From positions 60,605,436-60,669,435 of the forward strand of contig CM038232.1 of assembly GCA_021442155.1 (NCBI GenBank): DNA of 64,000 nucleotides, read 5' to 3'. The notes beneath the pieces are model-generated. The model was not told the origin of the DNA and searched no databases. It was given only the letters and a program-made list of their open reading frames with translations. Position 1 is the first letter of the stretch. Every line of letters begins with the position of its first letter. Positions 33,321 through 46,110 of this stretch are shown here, one piece after another. A program made the position numbers and the translations under genes. This DNA is from Cymbidium sinense. Lineage: Eukaryota > Streptophyta > Magnoliopsida > Asparagales > Orchidaceae.

Positions 33321-33960
33321 ATGGATCTAGCTAGGAGATGCCATCAGTGTCGGGTGCACGGTGTGGTCCACCACCAACCACCCAATATTCAACACCCGAT
33401 ATTGGCCTCATGGCCATTTGAGTGTTTGGGTACCGATATTATGGGTCTGATCGATCCACGATCCGCCATCTTCCAAGGGGCATCGATTCATCTTAACTAC
33501 CACCGACTACTTTCCAAGTGGGCGGAAGCCATCCCACTCAGAGAGGTCATAGGTCAGCATGTGCTTTATTTTTTCAGGAACCATATCGTATATAGGTTCA
33601 GGGTGCCTTGACGAATTATATCCGGTAATGGTACTACATTCAAAAGCATGAAGATCAACAGCTTCTCCAGAAGACACATATAGAATGGAGATACTCCACC
33701 ATCTACTACCCCAAAAAAAATGGATTAGCAAAAGCATTCAACAAAACTCTCATCTAGATACTGAAGAAGACTCTTGATGACAACAAACAACAGCGAAATG
33801 AGTAGTTGGTTGAAGCCTTGTGGGCCTACCGCACCACATACCGAACTCCAACCTAGTCTACCCCATTTTCCATAATGTATGGGTCTGAAGCCATTTTACC
33901 TTTAGATTCAACTCCCATCACTAAGGATAGCATTGGGTAACAAGATCACTATAAAGCATA
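33321..33960 (+). pseudogene. pol: E2 pol: integrase catalytic core (inactive)
   Basis: Integrase joins element DNA to the chromosome. The region has the RCHQCRVHG zinc cysteines, HPILASWPFECLGTDIMG with the first catalytic D (33435-33437), and the S-K-W-A-E-A strand. The second catalytic position, in the I-S-D-N-G-T motif, reads G (33624-33626). The glutamate in NGLAEAFNKT reads K (33731-33733). The LVEALWAYRTTYRT block is readable near 33805-33850 despite frameshifts. Two of three DDE residues are lost. Confidence 0.9.
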
Positions 33961-34262
33961 ATGCAAAGTTGCAGATAGAAGAGCTTGAAGGTTTGGAGGA
34001 GAGTCGCCTACGCTGCCAACCTGTTGTACAAGGATAAAAAATGATTCAAGCTCACAACAAGCTAGTCCCTAGGTCTTTTAAGTAGAGAATTTGTGTTAGT
34101 CCTAAGGAGACCAATTGTTGCTCAAAAGATGGGAGGCAAGTTTGAACCACTTGGGAAGGCCCCTATGTCATAGAGAAGGCCTACCAAGGAGGATCTTAGC
34201 TTATTGATTGTAACGCAATGCTTCCAATTAATGGGCCCTATCTAAAAACATATTACCCATGA
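33961..34262 (+). pseudogene. pol: E2 pol: integrase C-terminal region
   Basis: Contains LQIEELEGLEESRLR, then MIQAHNKLVPRSFK, RICVSPKET, WEGPYVIEKAYQGGS and a final LIDCN...PINGPYLKTYYP segment. This matches the G-x-x-V-L-R-R and W-E-G-P-Y-x-V-x-x-x-x-x-G-x-Y-x-L end of Tat integrases. The E1 counterpart at 46228-46488 is better preserved. There is no chromodomain. A stop follows near 34260. Confidence 0.85.
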
Positions 34263-36799
34263 AATAAATCATGTTTGAAAATAATTGATAATAAAAAGAA
34301 CAAAATTTGATTCCATTCATCAAATCCTCTCTTCTTTCAAAGCATTGTTTGCTTATCTTGCGAATCTACCGTGACGTGTTTAGGGTAGGTGTAAGAGTCC
34401 CCTAGTGGCATCTTATCCCTCTTTTATAATACAAGCATAATCTCCCAATGCTATTAGAATAGGTGTAAGAGAACCCGAGAGGCATCCTATTTTGATTAGC
34501 ATAACTAAGTTAATTGTGAGAGAACTCAAGCGGTATCCTTTCTTAGTGGGAATCCTTTTTTCCATCCATGGCATCGCTTCATCAAATCCCCTAGCTTGTT
34601 TAAGGTAGGTGTAAGAGTCCCCCAAAGGCGTCTTATTCCTTTTAACACATGCACAACAACAAATACAAATCTTTTGTCACGAGCTATTTCGATGTGGGAG
34701 CAAACACCCTATGACACTCACTCATTAGCTGCTCTAGGTCCAAGTCTACATGCTGCCTCGCTAGTATGTCACCCCAGTGGTCACTTGTTTGGATGATGTG
34801 AGTCTCTGAGCTTTCTTCCTAACTTGACCATTACAAACCAATGAGGGCCTTGTTAGTACACTACCCACCATAAGTTGACTTTGCTTAAGAAGATGTGAGT
34901 CCTCATGCTTTCTTGTTGAACCATCATGCTCTCAGGTCGAGTATATTTGAGGTTTAGGATAAGTCCCCCAGAGGCTCCTTTCCTCTTGACTATCTTTTGA
35001 GTTGATATAAGTCCCCTAGTGGCATTCACTCAATAGTCACCCTAGGTCAGATAGCACCGTCGAGCTGAAGATAGACTATCCCAACAATCAATTCCGCTAT
35101 AAGAGGATGTGAGTCCCCAAGATTTCTTCCTAAGATGATTATTGCAAACTGATTTGCACCTTAGGTTGGTTGATGTTTGCTATGCTGACAGCAACTCACC
35201 CGGTGGATACACCACTCTTGGTAGATATGAGTCCCCAAGCTTTCTCCTTGAGTTGGACACCGAATACCTATTGGATATATGACTAGCCATGTCATCTTCT
35301 CCAAGGTTTTGGATTAAGCCCTTAGCGGTCCCATCCCCTGTGGGCACTCTATTTGGATCGCATCCTTTGTGACCCCATTTAGACACTACCTGGGTTACTC
35401 TTGGATTGGACAGTCCTCCTTTCCTAGTAGCCACTCCTGTGGTTGGAGAATTTGATTCAGCGGATGTGCAGATTCTTCCTTGGTTTAGTAAATCTGAGAT
35501 AGGTCTAGGCTGATATAAGCTCGTTCTTAGTTTGATCCCTCACAAACTAATAGGGTCCACGATAAATAAACTAAACAAAAAAAATCAATTAATTCGCTTG
35601 TGGATTAGGAATTCAAGCCCCTAAAGGGACCCTTTTCCCTAGCAGACATCCTATCTTTAGGGCAGTGTCAGCAGAACTCCATATAGGAATTGCCTGACTA
35701 CCTTAGTTGAGATAAATCCATAGGTCAGTACTCACTCCATAGTCACCCTCAGGTCGAGTCCAATCTATTTTTTCCATAAGCAAGTTACCTCAACAATCAT
35801 TCGGCTTTGAGAGATGTAAGACTATGATGCGTTCTTTCTAGTATATTGTCACAAAGTGACGGGCAGCCCTAGGTCAGGTTCGATTTGTTGCCCAAAGCAA
35901 CTGATCACCCTAGAGGTCTTTCATAGTGGAAGATGTGAGTCCCTAAGCTTTCATCCCTTGAATTGATCATTGCAAATCGAAAGACACTCCTTTGGTCGGA
36001 TAATTCTCCTATCGGCTAGGAAGCTACTCCCTTCAGTTCAGTAAATCTGAGATAGGTCTAGGCTTATATGAGCTCCTTCTCAGTGTGATCTATCGCAAAC
36101 CAACGGACTCCATCAAAATAAATAAATCTAAAAAATGAAATTAATCTTGACTATCTTTGAGCTGATCTAAGCTCCCCAATGGCATTCACTCAATAGTCTG
36201 CCCTACGTTAGGTTCAATCTGTTGTCTTGCCAATAGATTACCCCAGCAACTGGTCTCTACTTTGGAGGATGTAAGTCTACTATGCTTTCTTCCTAGTATA
36301 GCTGTTGCATACTGAAAGGCATCCCTTTGGTTGGCTAGTCCTACTACGTGTTTAGTAGACTACCCCTTTGGATTCATAAATCTGAGTTAGGTCTAGGCCT
36401 CCATGGCTCCTACTCGGTATAACCCATTGCAAACCAACAGGGTTCATCACAAAATCTAAATCTAAAAATTGAAATAAATTCAACCCTCTTCCCTAGTGGA
36501 AATTTCTCCTCGGTGAGACTTAAATCAAATCAAACCTCTCATCCCCTTGAGGATGACTTGAACCTGCTTCCCTAGTGGAAGGTTCACACTCTATCCCTTG
36601 GTGAATTCTTCCCTCTCTCTTATGTCTTGAACATAAGTAGAGCCACATTGCACTGAGCTCTGGATTCTTTCTACACCTTGGGTTAGGGATAGATTGTTTA
36701 TGTTAGTGCTTGTGATCTCTCGGTGTTGTTGGTCATTTGAGTCAATACCAATACATGCGATGTTCCTTGTCAGTCACACCACACCTATTGGGCGCCCTT
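34263..36799 (+). other. E2 3' untranslated region with imperfect repeats
   Basis: 2.5 kb without gene content between pol and the 3' LTR. Three repeat themes are mixed: 'gtgtaagagtcccc' with a following 'ggcatcttat' (34390, 34460, 34520, 34607); 'gatgtgagtccccaagctttcttcct' followed by 'attgcaaac' (about 34793, 34892, 35104, 35222, 35815, 35930, 36260); and 'gtaaatctgagataggtctaggct' followed by 'gcaaaccaac' (35483, 36043, 36379). Variable 3' UTR repeats are known from Ogre elements. The E1 3' UTR shares the second theme at about 47020. Confidence 0.75.
36788..36799 (+). promoter_or_regulatory. Possible polypurine-tract remnant before E2's 3' LTR
   Basis: TTGGGCGCCCTT sits directly before the LTR start. 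The corresponding site in E1 reads ATTGGGGGTCC, so a G-run primed plus-strand synthesis in the ancestor and has decayed here. Confidence 0.45.
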
Positions 36800-37139
36800 T
36801 GTTGACCTCATTTTTAGAATGAGCTCTCAACCCCTCCATCTTAGACATAAGACTTCTCTTAGACTTTAAGAGTTTCTTAGTCTTAAGACACATCTAGTGA
36901 GGTGGAAACTCAACCTAGCCCTAGAGACTTAGAAGAGTTAGCCATAAGAATAAGTCAAGCCTTAGGGATGTTAGAAACATTTGCCTACCCTTAGCTTAAA
37001 CCATTCCTCACCTTCCTTCAAGTCAATATCCAAATCAATGTTAATTGATTTTCTTCAAACTCAAATCAACTCCATGTGATTGAAACCCATGATTGAAATT
37101 CATAATTGAAACACATGATTGAAATCCATGATTGAAACC

Positions 37140-37860
37140 CACGAATGAAATTCCTGAGTATAAAAGTTTCCTAAGTTCTTTAAATTTTCCTTAAAAGACT
37201 TAGCTTAGATCATGATCAAACCAAATTAAATCCTTGAGATTTTCTCATAACTCATTTATATTCTCATTTATATTCACAAATATAAATGAGATATAAATTC
37301 AAACCAATCAAACTAAACTCAAAATTCAAAATCAATTCATGAAATTTCTTAAGTTCTTTAAATTTGCCTTCATGGACTTAGCCAAAATTAAATCTAAATC
37401 AACTCAAATTCAAGGAATTTTCTCATAACTCATTTATATTCTCATTTATGTTCACATATATAAATGAAATATAAATACAAATCAATCAAATAAAATCCAA
37501 AAATTAAATTCCAAATTTAAAATCCTTCTTAAGTCCTTACTTTCCTTCGTAAGGACTTGGCCTAAATCATAATCAAATCAATTCAAATTCATGGGATTTT
37601 CTCATAACTCATTTATATTCTCATTTTCACATATATAAATGAGATATACATATGAATCAATCAAACCAAATTAAAAAATTCAAGCTTCAAACTCCAAAAA
37701 TTTCCTAAGTCCTTTAAATTCCCTTTTAATAGACTTAGCCTAGATCATGATCAAATCACTTCAAATCCTTGAAATTTTACCCATTTATATTCTCATTTAT
37801 ATTCACATATATAAATGAAATTTAAATTCAAATAATCAAAACCAACTCCAAAAATCAAAT
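37140..37860 (+). repeat. Tandem subrepeats of about 185 bp in E2's 3' LTR
   Basis: Four imperfect copies with cores near 37275, 37453, 37630 and 37805. The AT run expanded in the 5' LTR is short here, showing that expansion came after E2's insertion. Confidence 0.8.
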
Positions 37861-38189
37861 TCAAATCCACTCAAAATCCAACCTAAGCCTTTCAAGTCAA
37901 AATCTTGAACTTAGCCGAATCAACTTCAAATCAAGCCAAACTCTTGATTTTTATTCATGATTCAGTCAACCTTACAATCATGAATCCATAAATAAATACA
38001 AACTTCACTCACTAAATCATAACTCAAGTTAAAAAATCAAACCCCAAATCCATTCATATTCTTCCTTTGAATATGAAATTGTCAAATGGATCAAAACACA
38101 TTTGACTTCAAACCACTTACAAATGGATTTATATTTCAATCATAAGTCCATATACAAGTTCAATCAAACTCAAATCAAGGTTTGACCTA

Positions 38190-39080
38190 GCCATTTGACC
38201 CACTTATGCTCACTTGACCCAAAGTGACCTAAAGTACCCTTTTGAGCCAAATTTTAATCCTAACCAGATTGGATTGAATCAAACTCACCTATGCCTCTCA
38301 TCATGATCAACAATCATCATGGGATGATCAATCAATCAAATTGGGTCAAACCAAGTTAAACCTAAAAGTTGACCAAGTCAAACCTAAGAGTTGACCAAGT
38401 CAAACCTAAGAGTTGACCAACTCAACACTTAGCCAAAATGAAACCTAACATAGCCAAAATCTACCATAGCCAAAATTGACTGAAACCATTGATCTAAGTT
38501 CATTCATGAACTATGTTTGAACTTGACCAAGTCAACATTTGAGCCTAACCTAGCCCAATTGGCCACTTGACCCAAGTTGACTCAACTTGACCTAAAAAAG
38601 TCAAAATGTGTCAAAACTTGATCTAAGCCAAATTGATTGAAACCAATGGGTCAAGTTCATTCCAAATCACTTGTTGAACTTAACCAAAGCCTCAATTGGC
38701 CAACTAGACCTAACCTAGCCCAATTGACCTTGAACCCAACTTAACCTAAAGGGGTCATGTTGAGCCAAATTCAAACTTAATCAAAATTGATTGGAAACAA
38801 AGATACCAATCCACTTTATATAACTAACCGAACCTAAAACAACCCATGACATAGCTCAAATAGGTCAAATGGGTCAAATTGGTCAACTTGGCCCATTTGA
38901 CCTAAATGAAGTCATATGAGCCAAACTCAAAGCTAAACCAAATTGAATCAAACCAAAGCCACCAAAATATTTCAAATGGTCATATGAACTTGACCCAACC
39001 CTTGGTTTGACCCATTTGACCATTTGGTCAACTTGACTCAAGTTGACCCATTTTAACCTAAATGGGTCAACATGAGCCAA
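38190..39080. promoter_or_regulatory. W-box core cluster in E2's 3' LTR
   Basis: TTGAC/GTCAA cores in both orientations as in the other LTRs, plus a local triplication of 'gttgaccaagtcaaacctaa' (38365-38420), which adds further copies. Confidence 0.45.
38365..38425 (+). repeat. Short tandem triplication of about 24 bp
   Basis: 'aaacctaagagttgaccaagtc' occurs three times in a row with small changes. The other LTRs have one copy, so the triplication is specific to this LTR. Confidence 0.8.
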
Positions 39081-42000
39081 ACCATATCAAAATGAACTCC
39101 AAATCCAATGAAACTTGGCCAAACCTATTTTCCCAACATACCCAACATATTCAAATTAAAAACTTAGCCAAGTGACCATTCTACCCCTAGGCCATAGAAC
39201 AAATTTTGGTCAAATCCATGGGAAATTTGGTCAAGCCCTCTTCATATCAACTTGATACCTTCCTTATAGGTCAAGTGAACCCTATGGAGGGTGGTGCACC
39301 CAATCCAATGGGTTTGGGTCAGCCCAAATGTACCCAAGGCCGAAATCGACCCCATAGCTCAAATTGGCCAAATTGAAAACTATCCTCTGCTCAATTTGAA
39401 GCACATAGGAGGTTACCAATCCACTCCTTAGCCCAAACCTACCATGTGCCAACTCCTAACAGCTCAAACAGATCTTTCCATATGGGAAATTGGATCAAAA
39501 TGGCAAAGACAGCTTTGGCCATCCGATTGCCATAGAGGCAGATATATTCCCCCTAATTCACTTCAATTTTGATAGGTTCATTGTCGATTGAGTAAAGGAG
39601 AGTGTTAGGAGACATCAGAGAGTGATCTATAGCCTCCTAGAGCTCTGGCTATTTTCCCATTCTCAGCTTTTGAACAGTGAAAACATGGGAGGAAAATCAA
39701 AATTCAAACTTCCTCTTCACTCAAAACCAGTGCAATTCTATTTGCACATTCCATCAGGGGACTAAATCGAGTGCACCCAAACCTTCACACAAGCTCCAAA
39801 GGCAAGAGGAGAGAAAGTTTGATTAAGGCCGCAAGCAAGAGCAAGGGGAGTTGGTCCATAGAGAAAACTGCCCAACCTCAGGAGCTAATTCTTTCACCAC
39901 AGCTTCATCTCCACAAGACGAAGCTCCTCCAAGGGAATCGAGCGCCAGTGAGGTATGCCATTTTTTGATCACTAGACTTAAGGTGTGTTGGTCCTTTGCG
40001 AAAGAAAGTGTAATGGCATGAAAATTCAATCGTTGGATAGGATTGCCATTAGTGTATTACGTTGTGTGCAAAGTTTTATCCTAATTTGAGCTCGATAGAG
40101 CTCGGATTAATGCTTAGATCATGGACAGTTCCTATGATTCATAGGATTTGGTAGGGATAGATCTCTGGCCATCCATCCATGCATTTTGGATGGATGGTCG
40201 AGATCAAACACATGCTTAGATCTGATTTAATCCTTTTGGAATGGCAACTTTAATCTCAACTATCTGATCCTTGATCGAACAGCTGAGGCTAAACCTCATA
40301 CTATTGTCGCCACACCTACCATGATGGGACGTTTAAGTGATGGCTTATCGTGCGACACATGAAAAGTGCACTGACCGCTGCTGCCACACTATGGATTAAG
40401 GAATTTAATTAGGTTTTAATTAATTAACCCTCTAAGCTTTAAAAATTCATATCTCCCTAAATTAAAATAAAGAATATATGAGGTAAATTTCCACTAAAAG
40501 ATAATTCAATCTAGAATATTCTAAAATTGGTTTTAATGGATTTTGAATTGTATATTTCTCTGATTTTGCCTTTTACTAGAAATCTTAATTTGCTAATTAC
40601 TCCTTAATTAATTCACTGATTGATCTCAAACTTCTTGGGTATATTTTGGGGATGATCTCTGTCTGCCCTAATTTTTTTGGGATTTATTGATGGCTTAATT
40701 AGGAGAATTGCAAATGCATTTCCTAGTTACCCTATTTATGTAATTAAAAATAATTAATGGTTTGATTAGTGTTTTAATCCCTTATTAAAGTTTATTAAGG
40801 TTTGATCTAGTGAATAGGAGGCTTAGGAAATGATTTTGGGGTATTTCCCCTAAGCTATTTTCTAAAGCCCCTTTTATTTCCTTAATCATCTCTTAATTAA
40901 GGGCTAATTCATTAATTAGCCTCTTAATTAATTTCTAAAAATTATAAAACGTTCCAAAACTTAATTAATCTACTTTGGGTAGATGCTTAGGTGTTCAAGA
41001 GCCTAAGTTCAATTAACAAAATCAAAACTCAACTCATATGTGTGAGGGGTGTTATGAAATTACTTAGTTTAAACCCCGTAACTTAATTAACCATTAATCA
41101 TGAGCCAAATTGCATTAGGTCCTTTTCTTCCTAGGTGCATTCCAAATTTAAATTCCTTGTGAATTTTTTATGTCATCTCATTGGCTCATAATTATTTGGT
41201 TAACTATGCTAAGGTGGTGTAGGTAAGGGTTAATTAACATGTTTAATTCATACCTTAACCTAATCAAAATATAAAATGAATCTAATCATCTAAAAATTAA
41301 ACAAAAATGTCAAACACATGTGGTAATGGGTTAGGAATAGCAAACTCAATCCATATTTTTAAAATTAAATCAAACAAAAATCATACTAAATGAACTTTGA
41401 TTTACTTTAAGCTTTCTTATTTCATATGATTGCCTATAGGATTTAATTAAAGTAAATATGGTTACATGTTTTCATTGCTTTAGTTCTTTTCCCAACATGT
41501 TAAATATTTATGTCATATGGTTTCATGCATCCATACTTTTCAAAATTCAATTTTAAAATGAAAATGTTTACGTTATGTCAAAGTTGCATGTGTTGGCCGA
41601 AGTAAAAAATATGAGTGGCTATTATCACTATTAAATTCATAATATTTTCAAAATATATGAATCAATTATCAAAACTAAAAGTGTGTTACTTATATTTTAA
41701 TTATAAGTTTGCATATGACTAAGATATAAGGATGTGGTTAGTATAGGTTTCCCTTCTCTTCTCTTTTAGTACAGTTTTAATAGGAGTTGGTATGATGTAT
41801 GGTTCATTTGAAAAGAACCTAATTTTATATCCTATTCATTCCTATACTATCACTTAAAAATGATACCTATGCTTGCACATATAAATTGTATAAACAAAAT
41901 GAATCAATTAATACAAATATTTGCATTCTTTCTTTTCCATTCATTTCTTTTGTATACATGTTTGTATTTAAGGAAAGTGGTATATTAGTCTGGACAACCC

Positions 42001-43177
42001 CAAGGTTGTGAGGCTTTAAGTAGCCTTAAGTAGGTCTTGTATCTTATACCTCTGGTTAATAATAGCACTGTACTCACTTATGCCTTTCTTACTTTCATGT
42101 GTGCCTGTGAAAATTGGATAACAAATCCCTTTTATACTTAAGGAAAATCATGCATCATGAACTTCCAAATTTCCTTAAATGAATTACTTAGCACGCATCA
42201 TAAAGTGTGTTAAACATCCTCATCTGTGTGTATAGATATGCTTAGGACTCATTCATATGCACGTTATATATGTTGGAAAAGAAATGAAGTGATGTATGTT
42301 TTTTAAATTTAGTTCATTTTACTTAATCTTAAAATGCCTTTATTTTTGAATAGGTTTGTTTAGAGTTCATCTAAACTTAAGATTAATTAAAGCACTTAAT
42401 CAAAACATTCACTGGATAAAACCAAAACATGGATCTACTTTAGAAATTACTTAGGTTGGGGAAGGAAAAAGAAGTTCTCTTCTCTTTTCCTCTCTTTATA
42501 ACTTAGTAATTAATTATAGGATTCATTTGAGCTTAATCAAAACATGAAATAGAATCAATCCAAAATAATTAAATCACTTAAATGAAACCCTCCTCTAAGT
42601 TGAACATGCTTCATACTTAGAAAATTCTAACTTAAATCCATAGCTAAGCATACCACACGAACCTCCAAAGCACACACATTAGGCTAAGTCACCACTTCTA
42701 ACTTTAGGTTAGGGCGGTGCATGGTTTGATACTTATTTTTGTTTTGTGATATATATGTTTTATACTGATGTTAGGATGTGTGTGTATATAATGAATTGTA
42801 GGGCCGTCTTAGTCTAACCATTGTCTTCTGTAGGGGATTGTGCTTAAGGGGCGTTGTAATAAATGAAAAATATAAAGCTTTTATTGTGCAGGTGCTTATA
42901 CCCCTAAGCATAATCCAATAGGTTAAGTGGACTTAGTCAACCATGTGTGGGGTAATAATTCCAATATACATGCTTGGGATTTTGTGTGGTTTGTTTAGCT
43001 AACCTTTGTTTTATAGGTGTTAGCTAGATTTACTTTTCCTTTTCATGTAAATTTTGCAATTAATATTTTGGAATGATTCTTATAGGGATTAGGATGAACA
43101 TTGGTCATAAGATTTCATTTTATGCACCATTTGAAGCCTTTGGAGCATCCACCTTCCAACCATCCAAAAGAAAGAAC

Positions 43178-43215
43178 CAAAGAAGAAAGAAGAAAAGAAG
43201 AATGAAGAAATGAAG
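43178..43215 (+). repeat. GAA-rich tract in E2's 3' LTR
   Basis: Purine-rich run upstream of the TATA-like box, the counterpart of 15600-15640. Confidence 0.8.
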
Positions 43216-43278
43216 CTTGAAGATCCCCATAATAATGAATTCCTTACTTAATTGTATTTAATTCATTTGTAATCTGGG

Positions 43279-43305
43279 TTGTATAAGGGTATAGCTCGGC
43301 TACCC
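43279..43305 (+). promoter_or_regulatory. TATA-like box of E2's 3' LTR
   Basis: TTGTATAAGGG as in the 5' LTR. The following palindrome is damaged by one base (GGGTAT against CTACCC). It could drive transcription out of the element into E1 sequence if still active. Confidence 0.5.
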
Positions 43306-44831
43306 AATTTGTTTTCAAGTTTGTGCGGTGGTACCCAACCATAATGGCCTCTTATTCTTTGTGATTAGCTTTATAAATTAATTCATGATTTATTTAGTGT
43401 GTGCATTAAGTGGGGTCTTTTTCCAAGTTTCTTCCTTGCTTTATGTATGGCCTGGATGTGGATTAGACTCTTAGAGAAAAATAAATCTTTTATCAAACTT
43501 AACAATTCAAAACTAAAAATAAAGAACTCATAACCTCACCTAAAGCTTAGGTTAAAAAATCAAGATAAAAGAATTAGCTACCACTTGATTTGATGAGTAC
43601 TTCTTTTATAATATCATGCACAAGTGCATCTTATTTTACTCTTGATTGGAGGTCTTCCACCTTTGCCAGAGTAACTTGGCTTGACCTTTGAGAGCCATGG
43701 TGGAAACACACCTCCTCCCTTCTCGCTTATTTTGGCCAATAACTTTATTTCTCATGCATTAGGCATATAAATCCTATTAGCTTGAGACAAAATAATTGTC
43801 CAAAAATATAAATAAAATGAAATCTAAATTGCATTAGATTTAGATAATTTGAAGCATGTCCTTATATGATCTAGTCTCTTTAGGGAGTGAGTTTAAGAAC
43901 TTAGTCTCTTTCTAAATAAATAACAGCCTAGCTATCTTGCATAAAGCATATGACTTGCCTACATGAATTTAAAACCATAGAAGGAGTTAGTTGGCAGGCA
44001 CCCCCAGGAGGTTGTAACTCCAAGCAGTCGGGTGGTTTGTCCTCTCTTGTGGAGACAAACCAAATACCCATTTTTCACCTTAAATTTAGGTTGTGCTTTC
44101 GGCCCTCACCAAAGCTCCCTAGATTCAAGTTTTGAGGTTGCTTTCCTATTTGTGGGCCATAAGCTTAAATCCTCACCTCTTAGGCATTTTCTTAATCTTG
44201 TGTTCTAGAATCATAAGTCCTAAATTTCTAATGAAAAATTTAACTCAAACAAATTAAATCAATTTCAAAAATGTAAAGCCCAACCATAGGATAGTTTGAG
44301 ATGCTTACTACATTTCCTACCAGTGTGGGTATCTCCTACTTATCTTTCTTTAGGCTTTGACAATAACTCCCTCTCTCCGATCAATCCCATTTGATCTTCA
44401 AAAATGAAATAATCGATTGATAGTCCTTTTCTATTGAAATCTTTGAAGATAACGATCATTTACCTTAATCGAGAGTATTCCTAGGGACCCCATCCCTTAG
44501 GATGTAATTAACTATAGGGGCTTGCCCCTGTAGGAAACTTAACGAACCCGGTTTAAAATAAATCTTATTTTACTTTTCTATGTAATGTAGGGGAAGAATA
44601 TCTGGCACATATGTAGACCAATTATCCTTAGGAGTTCTTATTGAGCTGATTAGGTCCATTAAAGGGTAGTGACTTCTATCTCCCAAGATAGTACACTAGT
44701 CCTTGATGACGTACCCGATCATCTGAATAAGCACATCTGCAGATCTGCGTGGCATCCCAAAAAGATGAATTTTTATTTTCTTGCTTTTCACCATAAGATG
44801 AAGGTGACCATATAGAAATTTTTCACCCACA

Positions 44832-44836
44832 CCTAT
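44832..44836 (+). repeat. Target site duplication of E2, right copy (CCTAT)
   Basis: Identical to 1090-1094 and directly after the LTR terminal CA. Confidence 0.95.
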
Positions 44837-45239
44837 ACAAATAATGAAAGATATGAAGTTTTTTTATAACTAGTTTGGAGTTAGCCATCCTTGTGGATAT
44901 TAAAGATATTAAAATCTTTGGAGATTCTCAATTAGTTATTAACCAAGTGAGCAAAAATTATGAATTATTGCATATAAAACTCTTTAATTATTATCAATAT
45001 ACGATAAAATTACTTGAACAGATTTCCTTTATGACTTTGTATAGAATATCATGCAAAGAAAATTCTATAGCTGATGCTTTAACAAATTTTGAAAAAGAAA
45101 TAATGTTCCCAGAAAAGAAATCGATTTCTATAGAAGTTCAAAACTAGAAAATTATATCTCCTATATTTTTAGATTATATGAATAAAAAAATAAAAATGTA
45201 AAGGATAGCCAGTCTTTCTAAAGGTCAAGAAGAATTTGA
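44837..45239 (+). pseudogene. pol: E1 pol: aRH, 3' part, and linker
   Basis: Continues the domain broken at 1094. The T-N-N-E-R-Y-E motif (T-N-N-E-A-E-Y-E in intact relatives) comes at once, then after a stop and a one-base shift a 90-codon open stretch (44875-45147) with ELAILVDIKDIKIFGDSQLV, where G-D-S carries the second aRH acid. Next come the Y-Y-Q-Y-T-I-K-L-L helix and SIADALTNFEKE, which ends the domain. The E2 counterpart is at 32645-32930. Its codons are far more AT-rich than E2's. Confidence 0.9.
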
Positions 45240-46110
45240 TTAGACACATCTATTCATTGACTACTTAAGTGAGGGGTGGCTATCAGAAGAAAATCACTAG
45301 CAAATCAAGTTAAAAAAAGTGCTTTGTCTTATTCATTAATCAATGATGTGTTTTACTATCAATCATTTGATCAAATGCGATTACATTATTTAGATAAACA
45401 AGAAGCCCATAAGATTATGATTGAAGTACATTCTAGATTATGTGGTGCTCACCAATTCGGGCCCAAAATGAAATTAAAATTAAAAGACTTGGGCATTATT
45501 GGCCTTCGATGCTTGATAATTGCATGAAAATTGTACATCATTGTCATCAATACCATGTAGATGATATAGTTTTACATCAACCACTTAATATATTACATGC
45601 AATGATTGCCTCTTAGCCTTTTGAGAGTTGAGGTTCTAACATCATAGGGCCTATTAATCCTCCTTTATCAAAAGGGCATCATTTTATGTTGGATGCAACT
45701 AGCTACTTTTTAAATGGGATGGGGTGATTCCATAAAAGAAGGTTAAAATTCTTTCTATAAAATATAGCATATTAATTTAGCATTCTTCATCCAATTATAT
45801 CAGATAATGGCCCAACATTTAAGTCCACAAAGATAAATCATTTTTTGGCTAAGCATAACATTGATTGGAGATATTTTACCATCTATTACCTAGAGAAAAT
45901 GGATTGGTCCAAGCTTTTAATAAAACACATATACTAATTTTGAAGAAAATTCTTGATGAGAATAAATGTCAATGGCATGAAAAGTTGGTTGAAGCCTTAT
46001 GGGCTTATCAGACTACATATAGGACACAAACTCAATCTACACCTTATACTTTGCTTTACGAAACTGAAGATATTCTTCCATTAAAAGTGTAAGTTCCTTC
46101 CTTGAGGATC
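45240..46110 (+). pseudogene. pol: E1 pol: integrase zinc-binding and catalytic core (inactive)
   Basis: The open stretch 45276-45527 holds the zinc region YQSFDQMRLHYLDKQEAHKI plus EVHSRLCGAHQ. The CHQ..H part follows near 45541. In the core the first catalytic D reads N (45638-45640, S-N-I-I-G-P-I). The second D in I-S-D-N-G-P-T-F-K is intact (45803-45805). The E in N-G-L-x-E-A-F-N-K-T reads Q (45910-45912). The open stretch 45865-46092 covers NGLVQAFNKT and LVEALWAYQTTYRTQTQSTP. Frameshifts lie between the blocks. Confidence 0.9.

Larger units (their letters stand above)
36800..44831 (+). repeat. E2 3' LTR (8,032 bp)
   Basis: The only uninterrupted E2 LTR, TGTTGACCTC to TTTTTCACCCACA, followed by the CCTAT duplication. 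It mirrors the 5' LTR part for part: U3 subrepeats (37140-37860), W-box cluster (38190-39080), CpG-rich patch (about 40290-40390, mostly decayed), GAA-rich tract (43178-43215), TATA-like box (43279-43289) and about 1.5 kb of R/U5. It matches the 5' LTR more closely than it does B, as expected for an LTR pair. Confidence 0.94.

Noticed and set aside
17893..44831. B and the 3' LTR as the LTR pair of a 27-kb element
   Set aside because: The CCTAT duplication pairs 1095 with 44831, and no PBS follows LTR B, whereas a good one follows the LTR ending at 17208.
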